Shown here one piece after another: positions 22,730-32,775 of a DNA stretch of 64,000 nucleotides. The notes below the pieces were generated by a model, which had not been told where the DNA came from, ran no database searches, and was given only the letters and a program-made list of their open reading frames with translations. The DNA is from Eriocheir sinensis (Eukaryota; Arthropoda; Malacostraca; Decapoda; Varunidae): the NCBI RefSeq assembly GCF_024679095.1, contig NC_066553.1, positions 3,213,494 to 3,277,493 on the forward strand, read 5' to 3'. The translations under genes were made by a program, and so were the position numbers. Within the stretch, counting starts at the first letter, position 1; every line of letters begins with the position of its first letter.

Positions 22730-23180
22730 GGGGTCGATGGAAGGCGGGGGGGAGGGGGGAGAGGAGTTCGGGGGAGAGGTATAAGAGAAGGGCAGATGTT
22801 ATAAGAATGGTAAGGGTGTAGAGTCGAAGGGGGGAAGGAATGGGGAGTTAGAGGGGAAAGGAATGGGAAGGGTTGAGATGAAGGGGAAAGAGGAGGGGGT
22901 AAGGGGAACGGGTCTAGTTGAATGAAAGGGGGGAAAAGAAGAGAGGGGAAGGGCAGAGGTGAAGGGAAGAAGGGAAAGAACGGGAAGTAAAGGGGAGGGT
23001 TAGAGGGGAAAGGAAGGGAAGGGGATGAGTAATGGGAAGGGTTGACATGAAGGGGAAAGAGGAGAGGTAAGGGGAACGGGTCTATTGAATGAAAGGGGGG
23101 AAGAGAAGTGAGGGGAAGGGCAGAGGTGAAGGGAAGGGGAAGATTCGAAAGGGGAGGAGAAGAGGGAAGATCTGAAGGGG
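22730..23180. repeat. G/A-rich duplication, about 169-bp period
   Basis: Blocks GAATGGGAAGGGTTGAGATG (about 22861) and AATGGGAAGGGTTGACATG (about 23031) begin parallel segments that continue through GGGGAACGGGTCTA and GGGCAGAGGTGAAGGGAA. Almost all purine on this strand. Confidence 0.75.
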
Positions 23181-23214
23181 ATGGAAGAAAGCAAATATAC
23201 GGGAGGGTATAGAG

Positions 23215-23480
23215 TTAAGAGGAAGAAGAAGAAGAAGAAGAAGAGGGAGGAGAGGGGAAGGAGGAAGAAAAGGAACAGGAGTAGAGTGAAGAATGGAAGG
23301 GGCGAATGTTTTGAAAGGGAGAAAGAGAGGAAAGGATAGGAGGAAGGGTAATGGTTAGGGGGGAGGAACGGTAGAGAAGAGGAGGAGTAGGAGGAGGAGG
23401 AGGAAGAGGGCACAAGCGAAGTGGGAAGGAAGGGAATAAAGGTGAGAGAGGAGAGAGGCGTGAGGGGGAGACTCAAATAA
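23215..23480. repeat. Purine-rich (GAA)n/(GGA)n interval
   Basis: Short GAA and GGA runs (for example near 23223-23245 and 23390-23405) in G/A-rich sequence, no gene. Confidence 0.6.
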
Positions 23481-23582
23481 AGGGGAGAGAGAGGAACAAT
23501 CGTAAGGATATGTGTGAGAGAAAGGCGAGAGAAAGGGGTAGGAGGTGGGGGTACGAAGGAAGAGTTTGTACATGTAAGACTG

Positions 23583-24145
23583 AAGAAGAAGTAGAGGATG
23601 AAGATAGAGAGGCCGAGGGTAACTATTGGGAGGATTGGCTGTGGGTATAGAAGCACTGGATGACATGTTTAAAGGGCAAGAATACAGCAAGATAGAACAG
23701 TTATTGATGGAAAAGGAGGTAGGAGGCGGGGGACGGAGGAAGAGATAGAGACGGCGAGGGTAACTATTGGGAGGGTTAGCTGGGGGTATAGGAGCACTGG
23801 ATGACATGTTTAAAGGGCAAGAATACAGAAAGATAGAACAGTTATTGATGGAAAAGGAGGTAGGAGGTGGGGGACGGAGGAAGAGATAGAGAGCGAGAGG
23901 AAACTATTGGGGGAGGGTTAGCTGTGGGTATAGGAGCACTGGATGACATGTTTAAAGGGCAAGAATACAGAAAGATAAAACAGTTATTGATGGAAAAGGA
24001 GGTAGGAGGCGGGGGACGGAGGAAGAGATATAGACGGCGAGGGTTTACTATTGGGAGGATTAGCTTGGGGTATAGGAGCACTGGATGACATGTTTAAAGG
24101 GCAAGAATACGGAAAGATAGAACAGTTATTAATGGAAAAGAAAAG
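23583..24145. repeat. About 142-bp minisatellite, 4 units
   Basis: The landmark GATAGAACAGTTATTRATGG occurs at 23691, 23832, 23974 (GATAAAACAG) and 24117, with periods of 141, 142 and 143 bp. Each unit has GAGCACTGGATGACATGTTT and AGGAGGTAGGAGGYGGGGGA. Copies are over 90% alike by eye. Confidence 0.9.
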
Positions 24146-25416
24146 GAATATGACGGAGCGTGTTGACAAGCGACGAAGCAAGAACAGTAACCGATGAGGA
24201 GAGAAATATAACACAAAGCAACGTTGAAAATATGAGTATATAAACGACAAACCAGCAACTAACTTACCCTGCATCCTTTCCTTCCCTTCCCTTCACTTCA
24301 CTGTCATTCCCTTCCTTCTCCCTGCCCTTCCATTTCCCTATCTCCAACATATCTCCCTTCCCTCCTCTTCCTCCACAGTATCATTTCACTGCTCCTCATC
24401 TTCCTTCTCTCATTTCCCCTGCCCTTCACTCCCCTCCACTCCCTTTCTTTCCCTTCCTCACTCTCCGTAGTTGATGAAGGAGAAGAAAAAGGATAAAGAA
24501 AGACTTACTATCTGCATCTGCGTCTAAGGTATGTTCGCCAGTTCGTACGCGGCATCCTCATTCGTACGCATGTCAGGGAAAGGGAGGAGAGGAAATGGCG
24601 AGAAAGGAGAAGAGGAGAGTTTGGAGATAGGGGAAGAGATGGGGAAAGGGAAGGAGGAGAGAAGGAGGAGGAGGAGGGGTAGAGGTGAGGAAGGAGGGGA
24701 GGAGAGGGGAAATGAAGGAGAGTTTTCAAAATACATAATGGTCATCGATCTTGATTTTGAGAGTATGCTGTATAGTTTGACGACTCAGCTCACTTGTTTT
24801 CGGGGGTACAGCAAGAGTCCATTGATCCGAATTCCAATAGTAAAAAGATTCCAATAGTTCAGAGTCATGCAACCAGGAAATTATGACCCCCACTAAACAC
24901 CAACGCCCATCCTCCTCCTTCTATCCTTTCTCCTTCACGCTCACATCTTTCTCCCTTTCAAAACTTTCTTCTCCCTACTTCTGTTCCTTTTCTTCTTTCC
25001 TCTCTTTCTTTTTTCCCCATTCTTCCCCCCTCCCCTCTTCTTGCCCCAAAGTCGTACTATTTGCTTCCTTTCACTCCTCCTCCTCCTCCTCCTCTTTATT
25101 CTCCCCTTCCTCCTTTTCCGAACATTAAAAACACATTTCCCCAAAGCGAGTTCATGAGGATCTGAACCAGCTAGTTACGGAAGGAGTCAGCGCCGAAAAA
25201 ACAAAAAAACAAAACAATCTTGCCTCCATCAGCTTGTTTATGGCTCACAATTCCATAATGTTGTGCTCAGAAAAAAAATAAAAGAAAACATGGAAGGGTC
25301 TTTTAGCGATCTGCCAGAATTTATAGTGTGCATTCGGCAACCCACCCATTGAGAGAAGGTTACCCTTATCCCTGTTATTAATCCTTACGTCATTTCTTAA
25401 CCCCTTGACTGCGGAT
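24146..25416. other. C/T- and G/A-rich DNA, no gene seen
   Basis: Pyrimidine-rich 24255-24460, purine-rich 24570-24720, pyrimidine-rich 24900-25130. A (CTC)n run lies near 25075-25095. Nothing coding recognised. Confidence 0.5.
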
Positions 25417-25524
25417 TTCCTACAAGAAGACATCAAGCTACAGGAATGGAACAAAAAGTGGCTGCTACAATTCACTGAAGAAAAATGTAAAGTCATGCAC
25501 CTTGGGAGGGGAAATCCAGCATAC
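25417..25524 (+). pseudogene. Reverse transcriptase fragment of LINE-B, left part
   Basis: The frame reads FLQEDIKLQEWNKKW then LLQFTEEKCKVMHLGRGNP. This is the stretch after the catalytic YADD/FADD box in CR1/L2/Jockey-type reverse transcriptases (compare NVDKCKVLHIGKNN in the element at 32776-35608). It stops being LINE-B at about 25524, where LINE-A 3'-end sequence starts, and resumes at 25697. Confidence 0.75.
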
Positions 25525-25695
25525 CTGCCTACGACTTGAACTCTTTCAGGAGGAGAGTATCAGGACACCTCTTCTCCCGAAACTGACCTATCTTTCGGCC
25601 ACTCCTCTCGACTCTTGTAGGAGCAGTGAGTAGCGGGCTTTTTTTCATTACTGTTTCCTTTTATTGACCTTGAACTGCTTTCTCTACTGTAAAAA
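25525..25695 (+). mobile_element. LINE-A 3' end inserted into LINE-B
   Basis: Begins in the LINE-A C-terminus (CTGCCTACGACTTGAACTCT, coding for AYDLNSF in the longer copy), then GACCTATCTTTCGGCCACTC, GGAGCAGTGAGTAGCGGGC, the T-rich block, TTGAACTGCTTTC and a short A-run. LINE-B coding sequence lies on both sides, so LINE-A arrived later. No target duplication is clear. Confidence 0.8.
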
Positions 25696-25696
25696 G

Positions 25697-25790
25697 AACA
25701 CCAACAATACCACATGGGAAACTCCACTTTCCACCACAGAGGCAGAGAAAGACCTGGGAGTTTATGTTACCAGGCTACCAGTGAGGGCCA
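25697..25790 (+). pseudogene. Reverse transcriptase fragment of LINE-B, right part
   Basis: Reads NTNNTTWETPLSTTE then AEKDLGVYVT, the standard continuation (EKDLGV motif) after CKVMHLGRGNP in these elements. After GVYVT the frame stops resembling the family within a few codons, so the fragment is degenerate or recombined. Confidence 0.7.
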
Positions 25791-25847
25791 AATCCGTGCC
25801 AATCGCAGCGGACGGATTAAAGACCATATTTTTGTTGGGCTAATATA

Positions 25848-25872
25848 TTTTTTTACCGCTAAAGAAACAGCT

Positions 25873-25923
<51 letters not shown>

Positions 25924-25990
25924 AACAAAAAAATGTGTAAAAAAAAGCCCGCTAGTCGCTGTTCCCACAAAGATGAAAGTAATGAGCGGC
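25848..25990 (-). mobile_element. LINE-A 3' end interrupted by (GA)n
   Basis: On the minus strand: TTTGTGGGAACAGCGACTAG, CGGGC, a T-rich block, then a (TC)n array (plus 25875-25921) where other copies read CCCTTGAGCTG, then CTGTTTCTTTAGCGG. The dinucleotide array grew inside the inserted copy. Confidence 0.75.
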
Positions 25991-26643
<653 letters not shown>

Positions 26644-26677
26644 TAAGCTTATAGTTATACCTTAATGAAGCGCGTGC

Positions 26678-26679
<2 letters not shown>

Positions 26680-26724
<45 letters not shown>

Positions 26725-26754
26725 TGTGTGTACGGGTGCTGGCTGTATCTTCAC

Positions 26755-26809
<55 letters not shown>
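26680..26809. repeat. (GT)n followed by (CA)n
   Basis: GT at 26680-26731 and CA at 26755-26809, in an arrangement that could form a hairpin like 5385-5490. Confidence 0.95.
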
Positions 26810-26810
<1 letters not shown>

Positions 26811-26814
26811 AGTT

Positions 26815-27120
26815 CCTCTCCCCTCCTCTCCCTCACACACGCGTCAATGAATGCTCAGCAGCCTCCTAATCTCCACATCCTCATAGGCCAATAATTCCTC
26901 GTCTTGTCCCGCCTGTTTTCCTTTCATCTCCAAGTTTGTTTTCCTTCGAGTAAAGCGACGGAGGGGAAACACCTGGCAATTAGTCTGGGCACGCGTCCCC
27001 TCGCAGCCGCCAATCCCGCCCCTGTGGCCCCCGGAGGTAAGGGCGCCTCTCGTGCAGCTCACCGGGGGAGGGGGATGGGGGGATGTGCAGGCATGGGGGC
27101 GTGTCGCCTGGGAATAAATA
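26815..27120. other. Unique GC-rich DNA, no gene seen
   Basis: No splice-bounded coding segment recognised. Confidence 0.4.
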
Positions 27121-27570
27121 GCCGTTTATTTATTTATTCGGGCTTGGGGGAGGGAGGTAGGGAGAGGGTAGAAATGAGGGAGGGAGGGTAAGAGAGGGAG
27201 GAATAGAGGAAATGAGGGAGGGAGGAAGAGAGGGAGAGATGTAACATTAAGGAAGTAAAGCTTGTTTGAAGAAAGGAAGGAGGAAAAGGAGGATGAGGAG
27301 GAGGGAGAGAAGATGGAGGAGAGGAAATAACAAAAGGATAAGATGAGATAAGATAACTTTGTCACATTGAATACGAAATACAACATGAAATTTGTTTTGG
27401 CATTGAGCATTGAAGGAAGGACGGAAGTAAAGACGGTGGGAGAAAGCGAGGAAAAGATGGAAGGAAGGAAAAGAAGGTAGAACGAAAGAGAGGAGGGAGT
27501 GGAGGACTGAGGCGGGGATGGGAAGGAAGAAAGGAGGGATGAAAGGAGACGAAGGGGGAGGGAAAAGGCT
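27121..27570. repeat. G/A-rich degenerate repeats
   Basis: (TTTA)n at 27124-27138, then imperfect GGGAGGAA-type motifs to 27240 and more to 27560. Long Ser/Phe/Leu frames on the minus strand reflect composition. Confidence 0.6.
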
Positions 27571-27848
27571 ATACAAATAAGGTGCCCATAAACAATAGCT
27601 ACACCAGAACAGCTAACGAGCCTACACCATACAACTGTACACTCCTGCTGTCTTTCCTATTCCCCACCTGTACCTCACCACTAACCCACTTCCTCTTCGT
27701 ACTATACCCTTGATTAAAAAAAAATGATGGAAGTGTCAGAAGGGGATGCTAAGTGGCGGTGTGAGGGGGAGGTGTTTGTGTTGGCTCATGTCCTCGCGGG
27801 GTTGCCTCAGTGCCGGTGATGTGCAGGGATGTGTAGTGCCTGAGTGAA

Positions 27849-28350
27849 GCTTTGTGGTGTGGCCGACAGCACTTCACCGGGCCAAGCAAGTGTTCTGTTC
27901 AAATCAGTCACCCCCCAGCCCGACACCCATCAATGAAACTTAGCATCTCCGAGCATCCATCCGTCAGCCACATGCGGAGTTAGGCTTTGTGGCAATTCAC
28001 CGGGCCAAGCAAGTGTTCTGTTCAAATCAACCACCCCCCAACCCGACACCCATCAATGAAACTTAGCATCTCCGAGCACTCATCCCTCAGCCCCATGCGT
28101 AAGGGAGGCTTTGTGGCAATTCACCGGCGCAAGCAAGTGTTCTCTGTTTGTCATCCACGCAAACCCAGCAGCCATCAATGAAACTTAACATCTCCGAGCA
28201 TCCATCCGTCAGCCACATGCAGAGTTAGGCTTTGTGGCACCTCTCCGGCGCAAGCAAGTGTTCTCTGTTTGTCATCCACGCAAGCAGTGACCAATAAAAC
28301 ACAACTTCTTCTCCCAGCACCCGTCCGTCCGTCAACCACGCGTATTAGCT
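27849..28350. repeat. 121-135 bp minisatellite, 4 units
   Basis: GCTTTGTGG starts units at 27849, 27984, 28108 and 28229. Each carries GCAAGCAAGTGTTCT and most carry CAATGAAACTTARCATCTCC. Units 1-2 share one middle section and units 3-4 another (CTGTTTGTCATCCACGCAA), so the array has two subtypes. Confidence 0.85.
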
Positions 28351-28385
28351 AGGGTGTATCGTGCTGGAGGACTGGCTACTGATAT

Positions 28386-28447
28386 ACTTTTTTTCATTAG
28401 TTTCCTTTTTATTTCCCCTTGAACTGTTTCCTTTACTATAAAAAAAG
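28386..28447 (+). mobile_element. LINE-A 3' end, shortest copy
   Basis: T-run, TTCATTAGTTTCC, CCCCTTGAACTGTTTCC and TTTACTATAAAAAAA match the last 60 bp of the family. Confidence 0.7.
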
Positions 28448-28915
28448 GGAGGAAGGGAGTTTTTTGTTTTCCTCCAAAGATTACTCACTTGACATCACTT
28501 ACGGTATCATCAGCATGTCAGACCTCTTGCCCTATACACGAGCTTTCTGTGAACTAAAACTAAGAAAAATAAATTGAAAGAGGGGGAAAAGAAATGATGA
28601 CAGCCCGAGAACGACTTTTACTTCTACATGTATTCTTCTAATTCTTCCTTTTTTCTTCTTCCTCCTCCTCTTCGTCGTCGTCCTCGTCTTTCTCTTTCTT
28701 TTTCTCTTCGTTTTCTCTTCGTTTTCTCTTCTTTTCCTCCTCCTCCTGCATGGCTCACCTTCAAGTGTTTTAAGACAATTTTTACTCAACAACAACAACA
28801 ACAACAACAACAGCGAAATTTCGTGTATTAGATATATATGAGATTTTGATGCGATGTGATATATTAGATTTCTCTGTTAATAATAATATATGCCAAGAAA
28901 AAAAGATGGATAAAA

Positions 28916-28918
<3 letters not shown>
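28448..28918. other. Unique and C/T-rich DNA, no gene seen
   Basis: (CTT/CGT)-rich 28630-28745 and (CAA)n at 28790-28812. Confidence 0.5.
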
Positions 28919-28957
<39 letters not shown>

Positions 28958-29120
28958 CTGACAAAATAATAATATATGAAAGCCACTCGATGAAAAGCTG
29001 GTCGACATTTTCATCACGGTAATGGGAAGGAGAAGGAGGAGGAGGAGGAGAAGGAGGAGGAGGAGGAGGAGGAGGAGGAGGAGGAGGAGTAGGAGGAGGA
29101 GGAGGAGGAGGAGGAAGAAG
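28918..29120. repeat. (GT)n and (GGA)n
   Basis: GT at 28918-28951; GGA/GGAGAA at 29028-29117. Confidence 0.9.
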
Positions 29121-29380
29121 ACAAAAAAAAAGTTAAAAAGAACGTGAGATTACGAAGCAAGTGGATGGATAGTTAAGGAGAATGACGAAGGAGAAAAGAG
29201 CGATGGCAGACAAAGGAGAGAAGAAAAGAAGGAAATAAAGAAGAAACAAAGAAGAGCCGAGGAAATTAAAGACATCAAGAGGAACGAGGGAAGCGAAAAG
29301 GTTATAAAAAAAAACCTCAATGGTCATCAATATCTAATACAAGTAATTTTACGGCTATGATTTTTGTTCTGATTCGCTGA

Positions 29381-29635
29381 CGATGAGGAGAGGAGAGGAG
29401 AGGAGAGGAGAGGAGAGGAGAGGAGAGGAAAACAGAGAAGAGGAGAGGAGGGGAAAGGAAAGGAAAGGAAAGGAAAGGAAAGGAGAGGAAGGAAACAGAG
29501 GAGAGGAGAAGAGAAGAGAAGAGAAGAGAAGAAAAGAGAAGAGAAGAGAAGAGAAGAGGGGAGAGGAGAGGAGAGGAAAGGAAAGGAAAGGAAAACAAAG
29601 AAGAAGAGAGGAGAGGAGAGGAAAGGAAAGGAAAT
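29381..29635. repeat. Pentameric purine satellite
   Basis: Blocks of GGAGA, GGAAA and AGAAG pentamers, each homogeneous for 20-50 bp. The strand is all purine for about 250 bp. Confidence 0.95.
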
Positions 29636-29642
29636 TTAAACA

Positions 29643-29910
29643 GAGCTATAACGAACCGACTGTAGACTTATGAAGAGTGTTTCTATCAACGCGCCAACAT
29701 ACCCTTTCCTACCTAACCAACTAACTGCTCTTCTCTTGTCATATACATGTCCTCCGCTAACCCAATGGAGCTAAAACGAAATAACTGGAGACTTTTAAAT
29801 TGTGATAATGTTTGTATCAACGCGCCAACATACCCTTTCCTACCTAACCAACTAACTGCTCTTCGGTTGCCATATATGTGTTCTTCGCTAACCCAATGGA
29901 GCTAAACCGA
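29643..29910. repeat. 131-bp direct duplication
   Basis: ATCAACGCGCCAACATACCC at 29685 and 29816 marks two units of 131 bp that extend left to GAGCTAWAACGAA and right to CGCTAACCCAATGGAGCTAA. Confidence 0.9.
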
Positions 29911-30185
29911 GACAAAGACAGAATGAGCTTAAGAGGATGTATAGAGGTAAAAAAAAGGCGCCATGTAGAGCATAAGCGAGTCAAGAGGATGTCTTTAAGT
30001 CGGCAAATATTGACTCAGGAGGGAGACGAAGAAGGGGAAGGGAGGGGGAGGCCGAGGGTTGAGGAGAAAGGCAGAATTAAAGGAGTGAGTCATGATGAGG
30101 GGGGAAGGGGAGGAGGAGGAGGGGAGGAGGTGAGGAAAGGGAAGGGGAGATGAGAATATGTGAATGGTATAGGATGGAAGAGTGA

Positions 30186-30340
30186 GAGAGGAGAGGAGAG
30201 GAGAGGAGAGGAGAGGAGAGGAGAGGAGAGGAGAAAGGAAAAGAAAAGATACTAAAAGGGAAAAGGAGAAAAGAAAAGAGAAGAGAAGAGACTAAAAGGG
30301 AAAAGGAGAAAAGAAAAGAGAAGAGAAGAGAAGAGTGAGA
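30186..30340. repeat. Purine pentamers and a 54-bp duplication
   Basis: GGAGA pentamers at 30186-30235, then CTAAAAGGGAAAAGGAGAAA repeated at about 30252 and 30292. Confidence 0.9.
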
Positions 30341-30465
30341 AGCATTCGTGGGTAAGGCTGGTGGACCACTCTGAAGGTTAGTCTCTTGATAAGGTGTTAG
30401 TGTAAGTGTTAGTATTGTTAGTAGCGGCTGTGTCAGTAGGTGCTGTTTTAAGGGATCGACAATTA

Positions 30466-30840
30466 TGGTCTTGTCAGTGGAGGTGAGAATGGAGAGGAGG
30501 AGGAAGAAGGGAAAGAGTAGAGGAGGAGAGAAGGAACTGTAGGGGAAGAGTTGAGGAAGGAGGAGAGGAGGAGGAGGAGGGAAGGATGGTCTTGTCAGTG
30601 GAGTTGAGAGAGGAGAGGAGGAGGAGGAGGAAAGGAAAGAGTAGAGGAGGAGAGAAGGAACTGTAGGGGAAGAGTTGAGGAAGGAGGAGAGGAGGAGGAG
30701 GAGGGAAGGATGGTCTTGTCAGTGGAGTTGAGAAAGGAGAGGAGGAGGAAGGGAAGGAGTAGAGGAGGGGAGAAGAAACTGAAAGGGAAGAGGTGAGGAA
30801 GGAGGAGAGGAGGAGGAGAGAAGAAACATGAGGGGAAAAG
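30466..30840. repeat. 114-131 bp purine-rich minisatellite, about 3 units
   Basis: TGGTCTTGTCAGTGGAG starts units at 30466, 30597 and 30711. Each unit contains AGGGGAAGAGTTGAGGAAGG or a variant. Confidence 0.9.
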
Positions 30841-31109
30841 GTGAGGGAAGAGGAAGAATAGGTTTGGAAGGATGAGAGAAGATGGGGGAGGCGGAGAGGT
30901 GTTGAAGGAGGAGAATGGGTGGGGAAGGGAAAGAGGAGGAGGGGAAGAAGGAGCGTTGTGTCAGAGGGTAGGAAAAAGTGGTCCTGTTAGAGAGCTGGTG
31001 GGCATATGTTACTAGGTCAGAGGGTCGGTTATAAGGGTGTGTTTGTGTGTGTGTTTAGTATTGAGTGATCGCGTCAGAGGGGAGATGCCTGACTTGGTAC
31101 CAATGACCG

Positions 31110-31190
31110 GACGCCGCTTCCTCCTTCTCCTCCTCCTCCTCCTCCTCCTCCTCCTCCTCCTCCTCCTCCTCCTCCTCCTCCTCCTCCTTG
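31110..31190. repeat. (CTC)n microsatellite
   Basis: About 25 CTC copies. Confidence 0.95.
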
Positions 31191-31330
31191 TCTGACCTCA
31201 CCTTCTTATGTCTGTTACCTCTTCTTTGTCGTTTTCTATAAGTTTATCTTCCTTTCCCGTTTTTTTCTTAATGTAGAGGAGAAAATAACGGAAAAGGTAG
31301 AGAAATGTAGGGGTAAGTATGGGTGATCTG

Positions 31331-31389
<59 letters not shown>
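31331..31389. repeat. (CA)n microsatellite
   Basis: About 29 perfect CA copies. Confidence 0.95.
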
Positions 31390-31392
<3 letters not shown>

Positions 31393-31424
31393 TTTTATAT
31401 CGTCTTCAACCTCCTCGCCTTCCT

Positions 31425-31620
31425 CCATTATTCGTCTCCTCCTCCTCCTCCTCCTTCTCTTCTCCTTCCCCATCTTCTCCTCTCTCACCTCTTCTCCTCC
31501 TTCCCCACCTTCTCTTCTCCTTCCTCTCCTCCTTTTCCTACCTCCTCTCCTCATCTCCAAACTCTCCGATCCTCCTTTCACACCTCCTCCTTCCCCCTCT
31601 CCCCAGTCCTCGGGTAGGCT
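31425..31620. repeat. C/T-rich tract
   Basis: (CTC)n and CCTTCTCC-type motifs, no gene. Confidence 0.7.
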
Positions 31621-31849
31621 GAATGCGCGTTTACATTCTCTCGCCTCGGGAAGAAAATGGTACGCGTCGCCAGAGAAAAGGCGAGGAATATCACCAAATC
31701 AGTCTTGCGCACCGAACTCTCTCTCGCTCTCAAGTTCAAGTTTTCTCTGTCTCTCTCTCCCGGCAGCGGCTTTTCCTTACTCCCTCCCTCGCCTCCTTCG
31801 CTTCCCGCTTCCTCGCTCGCTTGTGTTTTGTTTTGTTTCTTTAGAGAGT

Positions 31850-32480
31850 GGTGGTGGTGGTGGTGGTGTAGGTGAGGTGGAGGTAGAGGAAGGTGGAGGA
31901 GGAGGAGGAGGAGGAGATGGAAAAAATGAAGAAGGAATGGGATGAGGAAGAGGAACACAAATTAAAGGAGAAGGGAAAAGAGAAGATGGAGGAGGAGGAA
32001 GAGGAGGAGGAAGAGAAAGAAAGGGAAAAAAAGAGGAAAAAGAGGAAGAGGAGAAGAAGGAAAATGAAAAGCGGAGGTGGACGAGGATGAGGAAAAGGAG
32101 GAGGAAAATAAGGAAATGGAGGAGGAAAAGAACAATTTGGTAGAAAAAAAGGAAAAAAAGAAGAAGAAAGGTCGATCATGAAGAGGGGAAGGAAAAATGA
32201 GAAGAGGAGAAAAAGGAGAAAGAAAATAGGTAAAGGAGAAGGAGGAGGAGGAGGAGGGAGAAGAGGAAAAGGAGGAGGAGGAGGAGGAGGAAGAAAAAAG
32301 AGAAAAAGGAAGAAGAGAAAAAAAAGGAAAAGAGGAGGAGGAGGAAGAAAAAAGAGAAAAAGGAAGAGGAGGAAGAAAAAGGAGAAACAGGAAGAAGAGA
32401 AAAAAAAGGAAAAAAGAGGAGGAGGAGGAGGAGGAGGAGGAAGAAAAAGGAGAAGGAGGAGGAGGAGGAGGAGGAACACA
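31850..32480. repeat. (GGT)n and long (GGA)n/(GAA)n tract
   Basis: GGT at 31850-31868, then GGA-dominated purine sequence for some 600 bp, with a locally repeated motif GGAGGAGGAAGAAAAAAGAG near 32280-32430. Lysine/glutamate and phenylalanine/serine frames are by-products. Confidence 0.9.
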
Positions 32481-32775
32481 AAGGAACACAAAGGAAGAAC
32501 AAACAACAGCAGACCTGCTGGTCCTTTCGAGGTTGTTTGTGACAAGCTACACTAACTATCTAATCAAAGGTGGAAGATGAAGGACAGCAAAGGGAGGCCC
32601 TCCCCACCCACCCATCCCTCCAGCCAAAGCTGGCAGGAAAGGAAAAAGAACCATGCAGCATGGAAAAACTGCATGGAATTTATGTAGGAAAGAGGAAAGA
32701 ACTACCATTACTGCTACCACTAACCGGGCAATAAAAGCGGACAAGGACACCAGTATTCGAAAGAACTTAACGTTA
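32481..32775. other. LINE 3' flank / possible 3' UTR
   Basis: Unique sequence downstream of the stop codon of the minus-strand element. No polyadenylation signal or terminal tandem motif is clear, so the element's 3' end is not fixed. Confidence 0.4.

Noticed and set aside
31841..32545. 234-codon Ser/Phe/Pro-rich frame, minus strand
   Set aside because: Translation of the (GGA)n/(GAA)n purine tract.
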